Below are positions 22,184 through 29,470 of a DNA stretch of 40,959 nucleotides, one piece after another. The notes under the pieces were generated by a model. It saw only the letters and a list, made by a program, of their open reading frames with translations, ran no database searches and was not told the origin of the DNA. Source of the stretch: a virus. Location: IMG/VR virus record IMGVR_UViG_3300026130_000011, positions 1-40,959 of that record. The stretch is one strand, 5' to 3'. The translations under genes and the position numbers were made by a program. Position 1 is the stretch's first letter, and each line of letters begins with the position of its first letter.

Positions 22184-22873
22184 ATGAAAAGTTATAATGA
22201 AATAGCTAGTGCCCGTCTTGTTAGCTACTCTCAGGCGACTGAAGAGTTTAAGGACATGGGGGTTGATGGTGTTCAAGAATTGATCGCTTATTGTGCAAGG
22301 GTTTCTAATCCAAAGAATCAAGTAAACAATGAGACAGCAGAAAAGTTGATCAATTATTTGATTAAACACTCTCACTGGTCACCGTTAGAAGTCGTGAGCG
22401 CAAACATTGAGATTGTGACTACACGCGATATTGCTCGTCAGATTCTACGCCACCGCTCGTTCTCTTTCCAAGAGTTCAGTCAGCGTTATGCCGATCCTTT
22501 CGAGCAGTTTGATGAAGCGTTCTGTTATCGTGAAGCGCGTATGCAGGACGAGGTGAATCGTCAGAACTCAGTCGTATCTGACGACCCTAAGATTCAGGAA
22601 GAATGGATGCGTATTCAACAGCGTGTACTAAACTTTGTTAAGAAAGAGTACGGATATGCGCGTGAACTTGGTATCGCTAAGGAACAACGTAGAGCCTTGC
22701 TGCCTGAAGGTAATACCCTCTCATACCTTTACATGAACGGCACTATCCGCAGCTGGATTCACTTCATTCAGTTGAGGGCTGGCAACGGTACTCAGAAAGA
22801 ACATCAGATGATCGCAATTGAGTGCGCAAAGGCAATCAACAAGATCTTCCCCTATGCGGCAAAATTAATTTAA
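22184..22873 (+). CDS. thyX: Flavin-dependent thymidylate synthase ThyX
   Basis: ThyX makes dTMP from dUMP using methylenetetrahydrofolate, FAD and NADPH. The signature RHRSFSFQEFSQRY matches the ThyX motif RHR-x7-S-x-R-Y. HSHWSPLEVV and the C-terminal SLP-like REQRRALLPEGNT region (read as EQRRALLPEGNT) with NGTIRSWIHFIQLR complete the family pattern. Length (229) is normal. In the context of the modification island it shows that ordinary thymidylate, rather than hydroxymethyl-dUMP, is made by the enzyme visible here. Confidence 0.95.
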   Translation: MKSYNEIASARLVSYSQATEEFKDMGVDGVQELIAYCARVSNPKNQVNNETAEKLINYLIKHSHWSPLEVVSANIEIVTTRDIARQILRHRSFSFQEFSQRYADPFEQFDEAFCYREARMQDEVNRQNSVVSDDPKIQEEWMRIQQRVLNFVKKEYGYARELGIAKEQRRALLPEGNTLSYLYMNGTIRSWIHFIQLRAGNGTQKEHQMIAIECAKAINKIFPYAAKLI

Positions 22874-22880
22874 AAATCGC

Positions 22881-22909
22881 TTTACTTCCCTCAACGTATG
22901 TACTATACT
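22881..22909 (+). promoter_or_regulatory. Early promoter with perfect inverted repeat
   Basis: TTTACT at 22881-22886 in GCTTTACTT context, 17 bases, and TATACT at 22904-22909. ACTTCCCTCAA (22884-22894) is the exact reverse complement of TTGAGGGAAGT (22924-22934), which is the ribosome-binding site of the next gene. Confidence 0.8.
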
Positions 22910-22937
22910 AAGTAGTATTGAAATTGAGGGAAGTTTA

Positions 22938-23342
22938 ATGTTAGAAGTTTACGCATATTCAGACAATACAGAAATTACCAGCAAAGTAGAAAAGGCAGTT
23001 TACTACGCGATTTCAGTATTACTACCTAAGACTAGAGCACTCAGCGTAGAAGTAGAAATAGAACCGATGGGCGAATGGGAACACGGTTATTGCCACGGAG
23101 TAGGCGGCAAATACTACGAAATATCAGTCAACTCAGACCTCAGCGAAGAAGATATTATTAAAACCGTTCTTCACGAAATGGTACACGTTAAACAGTACCA
23201 TAAGGGCGAACTCAGCCTTAAGAAACAGGAAAAAGTTTGGCGAGGAGCCAAGTGGGAAGGCGAAGACTACAGGGAGTTTCCTTGGGAATTAGAAGCGTAC
23301 GAACTAGAGGAGGAATTATACCTTGGATTTATTAACCAGTAA
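22938..23342 (+). CDS. Zinc metalloprotease-like protein (HExxH motif)
   Basis: This 134-residue protein has the zinc motif VLHEMVHVKQY near residue 79, and a downstream acidic segment PWELEAYELEEE that can supply the third ligand. WEHGYCHGVGGKYYEISVNS precedes it. The compact size resembles SprT-like or minimal gluzincin domains found in phages; the natural substrate is unknown. It follows its own early promoter with a four-base gap from the GAGGGAAG site. Its 3' end overlaps the next gene by 20 bases and carries a minus-strand promoter match. Confidence 0.75.
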   Translation: MLEVYAYSDNTEITSKVEKAVYYAISVLLPKTRALSVEVEIEPMGEWEHGYCHGVGGKYYEISVNSDLSEEDIIKTVLHEMVHVKQYHKGELSLKKQEKVWRGAKWEGEDYREFPWELEAYELEEELYLGFINQ

Positions 23343-23343
23343 A
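23315..23343 (-). promoter_or_regulatory. Candidate antisense early promoter
   Basis: On the minus strand TTTACT (23343-23338), 17 bases, and TATAAT (23320-23315) match the consensus exactly. It would transcribe leftward, antisense to the metalloprotease gene and thyX. Confidence 0.4.
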
Positions 23344-23583
23344 GAACTTTTTGGGGCATTTATCCTAGCGGTATTTGGACTCGGTTTGTATTTTATGTAC
23401 ATGAAAGGTTCTCATTATGGTGCTCGGGTTGGAGCCAGGATCGGGTTCAATAAAGGTTTAGAAGAAGGATTCAACAAAGGATTGGAAAAAGGGACTTATG
23501 TTAGTATAGAACTATTACAGAAACATGGTATTTTAGACTATACTATGGAAGAGATTGACGAAATATTAAAGGAGAAGTTGTAA
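23323..23583 (+). CDS. Small membrane-anchored protein
   Basis: This 86-residue protein begins at a TTG (23323), nine bases after AGAGGAGG, the strongest ribosome-binding site nearby. A single N-terminal membrane segment (LFGAFILAVFGLGLYFMYM) is followed by a repeat GFNKGLEEGFNKGLEKG and a helical soluble tail. Function is unknown. The repeated FNKGLE unit suggests an amphipathic helix or coiled coil near the membrane. Confidence 0.65.
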   Translation: MDLLTSKELFGAFILAVFGLGLYFMYMKGSHYGARVGARIGFNKGLEEGFNKGLEKGTYVSIELLQKHGILDYTMEEIDEILKEKL

Positions 23584-23584
23584 T

Positions 23585-23746
23585 ATGAGTCATATGGGAA
23601 AACATATAGTAGAAGTTGTAAACATGTACGAGAGCGGTAGAAATGTCAACCAAATTTCTAAGGCTCTTCATATTCCGGTCGAAATCGTAGACCAGATCAT
23701 TGAATCTAACTTTGGGGTGAAACCTCAACAGTTTTTAACGGAATAA
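23585..23746 (+). CDS. Small helix-turn-helix-like protein
   Basis: This 53-residue gene begins at the ATG at 23585, one base after the previous stop, and runs to the TAA at 23744-23746. The segment NMYESGRNVNQISKALHIPV, followed by EIVDQIIE, has the spacing of a helix-turn-helix (helix, SKALHIP turn, recognition helix). It is the last gene before a strong terminator. Regulatory DNA binding is a guess from the pattern alone. Confidence 0.65.
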   Translation: MSHMGKHIVEVVNMYESGRNVNQISKALHIPVEIVDQIIESNFGVKPQQFLTE

Positions 23747-23758
23747 TTCCTCCAGTTT

Positions 23759-23780
23759 GGCTCCTTCGGGAGCCTTTTTT
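23759..23780 (+). terminator. Intrinsic terminator with TTCG loop
   Basis: GGCTCC, the stable TTCG tetraloop, GGAGCC and a run of six T residues. It closes the replication/nucleotide gene block ahead of the late head-protein block. Confidence 0.92.
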
Positions 23781-23783
23781 GTT

Positions 23784-23791
23784 TATAAATA
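23784..23791 (+). promoter_or_regulatory. Late promoter of the head-protein block
   Basis: TATAAATA lies directly after the terminator and about 32 bases ahead of the first gene of the 23.8-34.7 kb block. The terminator/promoter junction strongly supports it. Confidence 0.75.
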
Positions 23792-23822
23792 ATATATAAT
23801 TTGTATTTAAATGGGAACCCTG

Positions 23823-25094
23823 ATGCTACATTTCAATCAATTTTCTAAGCTCAAAGAAGCCACGATAGTCAATCAAACGACTTATACGACTGGGCATAAA
23901 CTCGAGTTGCGCAAAACCGCAAAGGACGTATTGAAAGACGCCCTTAAAGGCGATATAGAATTGGCTGACCCGCAAGAGGCAATTGAACTTGTTATCGGTA
24001 AGGGCACTGCTTCTGTATACGTTAAATCTGGTGGACAAGTATATAAGATTGTTGGTTCGGAATCGGGCATCAACGGTTCGTTCAATCACGCTGGTGGCGG
24101 TAAATCAGATACCCATAAAAAGACTCGTTGTAAAGAAGCAATGAGCGTTATTGTATTCAAGCATTGGCAAGAGACTGGTTCACTTATCGACGAAGATAGC
24201 GCGATTAAAGAACTAACTAAGTGGGGTGCCGACCCATCTGTATATGGTTCAACTTACTACACAAGCGCCAAACTACAGCTTGAATCGTTTAAGAAAATCA
24301 AGCGTATGGGTACTATGCACTTCGAGTTTCAGGGCGACACCTATTCGGCTCCCATCTACGCTAAAGCAAAAGCATTGGGTGGACCTAAGTCTGCGGACAA
24401 CTGGAACCCTGCGGATATCTGGCTATTCAACGATTCTTGGAAAGGTAATCTGAAAACTGAACTGGATAAGATCGAACACATTCAAGAACTGAACCTTTGG
24501 ATTCGTCGCCATTACGTTAAGAAAAACATTGTCCCTATTTCCCTCAAACAAGCTTCCGGAAAATCACACATCGAACTAATCGAACCTATCAAATACAAAA
24601 ACCGCCAGCTTGATTATGACTTTACTTTGAACCGTATCATTATTGCTGGTTCTTGTAAGTCCGTATTCGTTGAGACTAACTCAGGCTTCCAGTTTAAGGC
24701 AAACGCTCGCGCTGCTAAGGATAATCCAAACCTATTCTACGAAGGTACTATGAAGAAGGAAAACTTCTCTATGGGCGCTATTGATAAACCTGAGTGGGAT
24801 CGTTTCTCTCGCGGTGAAGTTCCGGCAGGTAAGACTATCAAGCCAACTGACGGTTTGTTGAGCCGCTCGCTTGCCACGTATACTAAGTACAAAGACGTTA
24901 TCCTACAAAAAGATAATGAGAACCTATGGGCTCCAGACTTTAATTCTATGGATAACCTAGCCAAGCAGCGCTACATTCACTGCGCGGACTTCCTTAAGTT
25001 CGTTATGGAAAATTACGAAGAAACTATTCGCTTCGGCTTCTTTGCCTCTATGAAAGTTTCAGACATTAACTCAATGTACCTGAAGATTAAGTAA
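23823..25094 (+). CDS. Probable virion-associated protein, unknown function
   Basis: I do not recognise this 423-residue protein beyond similarity in style to conserved late proteins of T4-like phages. It starts MLHFNQFSKLKEAT, which fits the short leader with an L-x-E/A cleavage-like site seen across this block. The body is mixed alpha/beta (KGTASVYVKSGGQVYKIVGS, NPADIWLFNDSW, RFGFFASMKVSDINSMYLKI) with no known catalytic motif. I chose the ATG at 23823 over 23811 because GGGAAC stands ahead of it and the same arrangement recurs at 27971. Confidence 0.7.
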   Translation: MLHFNQFSKLKEATIVNQTTYTTGHKLELRKTAKDVLKDALKGDIELADPQEAIELVIGKGTASVYVKSGGQVYKIVGSESGINGSFNHAGGGKSDTHKKTRCKEAMSVIVFKHWQETGSLIDEDSAIKELTKWGADPSVYGSTYYTSAKLQLESFKKIKRMGTMHFEFQGDTYSAPIYAKAKALGGPKSADNWNPADIWLFNDSWKGNLKTELDKIEHIQELNLWIRRHYVKKNIVPISLKQASGKSHIELIEPIKYKNRQLDYDFTLNRIIIAGSCKSVFVETNSGFQFKANARAAKDNPNLFYEGTMKKENFSMGAIDKPEWDRFSRGEVPAGKTIKPTDGLLSRSLATYTKYKDVILQKDNENLWAPDFNSMDNLAKQRYIHCADFLKFVMENYEETIRFGFFASMKVSDINSMYLKIK

Positions 25095-25095
25095 T

Positions 25096-25692
25096 ATGAA
25101 AAAGTTTAAAGATTTTATCTCTGAAGAGAAAGACGGCAACCCTTGCTGGAAAGGTTACAAGCAGCTTGGTATGAAGAAGAAAGGCGACAAAGAAGTACCT
25201 AATTGTGTGCCTGAAGAGAATGAACTTGAAGAACGTTCTACAGGTCAACAAATTAAAACAATGGTCGGTAAATTCTTCAATAAGAAAAATTATAAAGCAG
25301 CGGCTGAATATGCTAAGAAATCTGGTAAAAAGGCAGCTGACGTTGCTCGTATGTATAAGGGTGTCGATGCCAGAGAATTAGCTTCTATGATCGGCGAAGA
25401 TACTGAACTTGAAGAGTCTGCTGAATACCAAGGTAAGAAAGTGACCCTTAACAACCCATTCCGATTGCCCTCTGGTTCTAAAAAGAAGTTTGGCGTGTAC
25501 GTAAAAAACGACAAAGGCAATGTCGTGATGGTTAAGTTTGGCGACCCTAATATGGAAATAAAACGTGATGACCCAGAACGTCGCAAGTCATTCCGCGCTC
25601 GTCATGGTTGTGATACAGACCCTGGTCCAAAATGGAAAGCAAAATTTTGGAGTTGTCACCAATGGAGAGCTGGCGCAAAGGTGGATAATTAA
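25096..25692 (+). CDS. Probable head-internal structural protein
   Basis: This 198-residue protein is modular. It starts MKKFKDFISE, a leader with an I-x-E cleavage-like site. It then has a cysteine-containing CWKGYKQLGMKKKGDKEVP segment ending in NCVPEE, a middle helical part, and ELEESA, another cleavage-like site. The C-terminal domain opens YQGKKVTLNNPFRLPSGS and closes with PNMEIKRDDPERRKSFRARH and CDTDPGPKWKAKFWSC. Both the CWKGYKQ and the RDDPERRK modules recur in other phages' virion proteins. I expect it to be packaged in the head and possibly trimmed by the prohead protease. Confidence 0.7.
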   Translation: MKKFKDFISEEKDGNPCWKGYKQLGMKKKGDKEVPNCVPEENELEERSTGQQIKTMVGKFFNKKNYKAAAEYAKKSGKKAADVARMYKGVDARELASMIGEDTELEESAEYQGKKVTLNNPFRLPSGSKKKFGVYVKNDKGNVVMVKFGDPNMEIKRDDPERRKSFRARHGCDTDPGPKWKAKFWSCHQWRAGAKVDN

Positions 25693-27155
25693 TGAAAGGC
25701 TTCACTCAGTTCCTAAACGAGACTATAATTAAAAAGGATGGTAAGTATCGTCTGGTGTCAAAGTCAGGTAAGAACCTTGGTGAATTTGATACTAGAGATG
25801 AAGCCGAGGAGCGCGAGCGCGAGATTCAATACTTTAAAAGTAAAAATGAAGAGCATGGCGCAGGCGAAGAAGGCACACCGGAATTATTAAGGAAGTATAA
25901 AAAAGATACCCCAATGGAAGGTTTCGATGCTTTCAGTTCTTTACTCACCGAAGAAAAGAACACCCATATGACGCACATCGAAGATCAGGTTATCTATGGT
26001 GGTGTTAACGGAGCGCGGGAAGCCATCCTAGCTCTCAGGTCCCTCCGCGATATGCTCGCAGGTAATAGTAAAGGATCGACTGACGTAACTGTTAAATGGG
26101 ATGGCGCTCCTGCCGTTTTCTGTGGTATAGACCCTGAAGACGGTAAATTCTTTGTGGCAAAGAAAGGTATCTTTAATAAGAACCCGAAAGTCTATAAAAC
26201 TAAACAGGATATCTACGACGACATAGATAATGCAGAGTTGGCTCAGAAGATGCTTGTTTCTCTTGAAGAGCTATCTAAACTAGGAATTAAAGGCGTTGTT
26301 CAAGGTGACATCATGTTTACTGACGACGTCAAGGAAGAGACAATTGACGGCGAAAAATATCTTACTTTTCATCCTAATACTATTGTGTACGCTGTACCTA
26401 GTGAATCAGAAGCCGCTCGGAGTATTCGTAAAGCCAAAATCGGTGTCGTGTTCCATACAGCCTACAATGGGTCTTCCTTCGCCGACATGCGAGCGAGTTA
26501 TGGAGTAGACGTAAGTAAGTTCAAATCAGTTCCTACAGTATGGGCGGAAAGTGCTACGTTGAAAGACTTATCGGGCACTGTAACTCTAACGCAAAAAGAT
26601 ACAAAAGAAGTTACTGATGCGCTGTCAACCGCAGGTAAGATTTTCTCGCGAATATCTGGTTCTACGTTAAGAGAACTAGAAGCTCATCCTGATTTACCAC
26701 GTTTGATTGAGACTTATAATAACTCCTTTGTACGCAAGGGTGAAGTCATCAAGGATACCAGAAATCACGTTGAAGGTTTGATCAAATTCATTGAAGAACG
26801 TTACGCAAAAGAAATTGATAAGCGCAAGTCTGAGAAAGGTAAGCAGGCTCAACGAGACAAGTTGGACACTATCCTTGAATTTTTTAATCGTAAAAACAAG
26901 CCATCTTTGGTCCAGATTTTTGAATTACAGAAGGCTATCGTCAACGCCAAGATGATAGTTATTAAGAAACTAAATAAGCTAAATAATATAAATACTTTTG
27001 TTAAGACCAAGAATGGCTTTAAGGTTACTGGCGCAGAAGGGTTTGTTGCTATAGACCATATGAAAGGTGGAGCGGTTAAGCTCGTCGATCGTATGGAGTT
27101 TTCAATGAACAACTTTGATCCAGATATTGTGAAAGGTTTTGATAAGGTTCGGTAG
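25692..27155 (+). CDS. Nucleotidyltransferase/ligase-like virion protein (KWDG motif)
   Basis: This 487-residue protein has a covalent nucleotidyltransferase motif I, VKWDGAPAVF, with Lys near residue 135. FFVAKKGIF, KGVVQGDIMF and KIGVVFHTAY could be motifs III, IIIa and IV. It is related to a conserved phage family of unknown function (possibly DUF6267); RNA or DNA ligase activity is not established. The N-terminus carries the leader MKGFTQFLNE and a recurrent module (GKYRLVSKSGKNLGEFDTRD). A second L-x-E site (SSLLTEE) lies near residue 86, before the catalytic domain. This suggests an enzyme packaged in the head and freed by proteolysis. Confidence 0.7.
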   Translation: MKGFTQFLNETIIKKDGKYRLVSKSGKNLGEFDTRDEAEEREREIQYFKSKNEEHGAGEEGTPELLRKYKKDTPMEGFDAFSSLLTEEKNTHMTHIEDQVIYGGVNGAREAILALRSLRDMLAGNSKGSTDVTVKWDGAPAVFCGIDPEDGKFFVAKKGIFNKNPKVYKTKQDIYDDIDNAELAQKMLVSLEELSKLGIKGVVQGDIMFTDDVKEETIDGEKYLTFHPNTIVYAVPSESEAARSIRKAKIGVVFHTAYNGSSFADMRASYGVDVSKFKSVPTVWAESATLKDLSGTVTLTQKDTKEVTDALSTAGKIFSRISGSTLRELEAHPDLPRLIETYNNSFVRKGEVIKDTRNHVEGLIKFIEERYAKEIDKRKSEKGKQAQRDKLDTILEFFNRKNKPSLVQIFELQKAIVNAKMIVIKKLNKLNNINTFVKTKNGFKVTGAEGFVAIDHMKGGAVKLVDRMEFSMNNFDPDIVKGFDKVR

Positions 27156-27180
27156 TTAATAACTTAGAGATTGAAGTTAT

Positions 27181-27188
27181 TATAAATA
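27181..27188 (+). promoter_or_regulatory. Late promoter upstream of a GIY-YIG endonuclease
   Basis: TATAAATA in the 65-base intergenic region before 27221. A second TATAAATA at 26987-26994 lies inside the preceding gene and is less convincing. Confidence 0.6.
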
Positions 27189-27220
27189 CTTGTATAGGCT
27201 AACAAATACAGGTATTGGAT

Positions 27221-27913
27221 ATGAGAACTTATGTTTACTGGATAAGAAGGGAAGCCCATACTGACATAGCCTCCGAAGGGTATGTCGGTATAACAAAAGA
27301 CTTATTGGAAAGAATCAGGCAGCACAAGAAAAAGGCGAGTAATTTACACCTAGAAAACGCCTTAAATAAATATGATGACATAATCGTTGAGTGCTACGCT
27401 ATTTGCCCTGATAGGGAAACAGCAAAGAATATCGAGAAGTCTTTGCGACCTTCCCCTAAAATAGGTTGGAACGAGGCACCTGGAGGAGATATACCGCCTC
27501 CAGTTAAAGGTAATAAGAAAGTCATAGAGAAAATAAGAAATTCTATTTTGGCTCTTGGTACTGTACCTTACTGCGAAAATACTCATAGCCCAGAAGCTAT
27601 AGAGAAAAGGTTAGAGGCTAGAAGGAAGTCAAAGCCAATGTGGTTCCACAACCCAGATACCCTTGAGTATAGGTTGATAAAAACCGCATATGAAGACGTT
27701 CCGGAAGGTTGGGTTCGAGGGAGAAAACCAAAGGTTGTTCGCGAACCCAAAGAAAGAACTGGCAACAGCGCAAAATGGATTGTTAATGATGGGGAAGTGG
27801 ATCACCAAGTTTTCAATTTGAAACAATGGTGTAGAGATAATAATATCCCCTATCTTGGGGAAAAGCCTTATAATAGTTGGAAAAATTATAAGGCTACAAA
27901 GGTGAAGAAATAG
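27221..27913 (+). CDS. GIY-YIG homing endonuclease
   Basis: This 230-residue protein has the GIY-YIG pattern: TYVYWIRRE, EGYVGITKDLLERIRQHKK, then LENALNKYDDIIVE and the catalytic-Glu helix (RETAKNIEKSLRP). IGWNEAPGG gives the conserved Asn. SPEAIEKRLEARRKSKPMW and KWIVNDGEVDHQVFNLKQW resemble NUMOD-type DNA-binding segments. It is a free-standing mobile gene inserted into the head-protein block. I chose the ATG at 27221; the TTG at 27215 is less likely. Its own late promoter and flanking gaps set it apart from neighbours that are packed head to tail. Confidence 0.85.
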   Translation: MRTYVYWIRREAHTDIASEGYVGITKDLLERIRQHKKKASNLHLENALNKYDDIIVECYAICPDRETAKNIEKSLRPSPKIGWNEAPGGDIPPPVKGNKKVIEKIRNSILALGTVPYCENTHSPEAIEKRLEARRKSKPMWFHNPDTLEYRLIKTAYEDVPEGWVRGRKPKVVREPKERTGNSAKWIVNDGEVDHQVFNLKQWCRDNNIPYLGEKPYNSWKNYKATKVKK

Positions 27914-27970
27914 GTTGGGATTCACCCACCCGTTAGTTTATATAGGTTAAGCATCCGAATGGGAACAGAT

Positions 27971-28378
27971 ATGCTATCATTTCAAGAATACAGTTTAGAA
28001 GAAGAATTAATGTTAGAAGAACTCGAGATCGACGAAGATCTAGACGAGGCTCTGACATTACAGCAGCGTATGAAAGCTAAAGCGACTTTCCGTAAAAATA
28101 AGGCAAAGATCGCTATGGGTAAGAAAAGGGCTGAGAAGAAAATTGCCTCGCCTGAAAAACTCAAAGCTAGGGCGAAAAAACAAGCCCGCAAAGCAATAGA
28201 AAAGAAACTTCTTAAGAATAAGACCAAAGACGAATTGTCGTTCTCAGCACGTCAAGAGCTAGAGAAAAAGGTCGAGAAAAAGAAAGGCGCTATTGAACGT
28301 ATTGCTAAAAAACTTCTTCCAAAAGTCAAAAAGGCAGAACTAGAGAAGAAGCGCGGTAATAAGACTGAGGATAAGTAA
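27971..28378 (+). CDS. Basic, coiled-coil prohead-core-like protein
   Basis: This 135-residue protein has an acidic N-terminus (SLEEELMLEELEIDEDLDEA), then a long lysine-rich helix starting LTLQQRMKAKATFRKNKAKI and continuing to the end. This acidic-then-basic layout, with a DEDLDEA cleavage-like junction, recurs in T4-like phages as a probable prohead core or DNA-associated internal protein. The basic part could bind packaged DNA after removal of the acidic part. The ATG at 27971 follows GGGAACAG, as in the gene at 23823. Confidence 0.68.
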   Translation: MLSFQEYSLEEELMLEELEIDEDLDEALTLQQRMKAKATFRKNKAKIAMGKKRAEKKIASPEKLKARAKKQARKAIEKKLLKNKTKDELSFSARQELEKKVEKKKGAIERIAKKLLPKVKKAELEKKRGNKTEDK

Positions 28379-29211
28379 TGAATCTAAAGTCTTTCACACA
28401 ATACCTGACCGAAGCTTCGGAAGGAAAAACTGTCACAGTATGCTGGGGGCGATATAACCCAGCAACAATCGGTCACGAAAAACTATTTGACGCCACCAAA
28501 AAGGCGGCTGGTACTGGTGACTATTTTATCTACACCACTCAATCAAATGACGCGAAAAAGAATCCGCTAGAATATACAACTAAAATAAAGTATATGCGCA
28601 AAATGTTCCCGCGTCATGCTCGAGCAATTATCCTAGACAAATCAATCCGCACTATCTTCGACCTAATGACCAGCCTATATGATAAAGGCTACACTAAAAT
28701 AAACCTAGTGGCTGGTTCAGACCGAGTTACTGAGTATGATGCTACTTGTAACAAATACAACGGTGTTAACGGTCGCCACGGCTTCTATAACTTTGAAGGT
28801 GGCGTGAACGTAGTATCCGCAGGTCAACGCGACCCAGACGGTGAAGGCGTTGAAGGTATGTCTGGCACAAAATTACGTGGCTATGTTAGCGATAATAATT
28901 TCGCTAAGTTTAGCGAGGTAATGCCAAAGAACTTTAAAGAAGTTCAGGATTATTTTAACGATATAAGAAAGGGGCTTGGCTTATCTGAGTCATACTCTTT
29001 CCGCGAACACATCCAACTTGAAACCGTATCTGAAGCGCGTGAAGCTTATGTTGAAGGCGAACTTTATGAAAAGGGTGATTTGGTTGTGATCAAGGAATCA
29101 GAAGAAATCGCGAAGATACTAGTGACTGGCGCGAATTATTTAATTGTCGAAGACTCAGCAGGCAAGAAGCTACGTAAGTGGCTCGATGCGGTCGAACCAC
29201 TCGAGAAATAA
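28378..29211 (+). CDS. HIGH-motif nucleotidyltransferase, probable head-internal enzyme
   Basis: This 277-residue protein has the cytidylyl/adenylyltransferase motif GRYNPATIGHEKLF (T-x-GH form) near residue 24. A second nucleotide-binding motif is MSGTKLRGYV near residue 160. NLVAGSDRV lies between them. It is likely an NMN- or related nucleotidyltransferase domain. It starts MNLKSFTQYLTEASEG, with an L-x-E/A leader, and ends in a small SH3-like module (EKGDLVVIKESEEIAKIL) that recurs in phage virion proteins. The leader and neighbours suggest it is packaged in the head, like other late proteins here. Confidence 0.78.
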   Translation: MNLKSFTQYLTEASEGKTVTVCWGRYNPATIGHEKLFDATKKAAGTGDYFIYTTQSNDAKKNPLEYTTKIKYMRKMFPRHARAIILDKSIRTIFDLMTSLYDKGYTKINLVAGSDRVTEYDATCNKYNGVNGRHGFYNFEGGVNVVSAGQRDPDGEGVEGMSGTKLRGYVSDNNFAKFSEVMPKNFKEVQDYFNDIRKGLGLSESYSFREHIQLETVSEAREAYVEGELYEKGDLVVIKESEEIAKILVTGANYLIVEDSAGKKLRKWLDAVEPLEK

Positions 29212-29213
29212 CT

Positions 29214-29468
29214 ATGGATAATATAGATAAGGTACTTGGTCGCCTAGAAGCAAAAATCGATAATATCAATAGACTCGTTGAGCATATTGAAGAAACCGAC
29301 CGAAAAATTTCAAGGTTGGAGATTAGGTCTGAGCATCAACATTCATTGATTGAAAAGCTACAAGACACAGTCCACGACCACCATAACAAACACTTTTTAA
29401 CATTTATGTTATTGGGCACCATCACTTTGGTAGCTTCAATTAGCATTTGGTTTATTACCTGGAGATAA
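29214..29468 (+). CDS. Coiled-coil protein with C-terminal membrane anchor
   Basis: This 84-residue protein has an N-terminal heptad-like helix (VLGRLEAKIDNINRLVEHIE), a charged central coil, and a single C-terminal membrane segment (FLTFMLLGTITLVASISIWF). It is tail-anchored with the coil on the cytoplasmic side. Function is unknown; in this place a role in lysis or in membrane association of assembling heads is possible. The ATG at 29214 lies two bases after the previous stop. Confidence 0.7.
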   Translation: MDNIDKVLGRLEAKIDNINRLVEHIEETDRKISRLEIRSEHQHSLIEKLQDTVHDHHNKHFLTFMLLGTITLVASISIWFITWR

Positions 29469-29470
29469 AA

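Noticed and set aside
26987-26994. TATAAATA inside the KWDG nucleotidyltransferase gene
   Set aside because: It is within a lysine/asparagine-rich AT stretch, and an intergenic copy at 27181 explains the next gene better.
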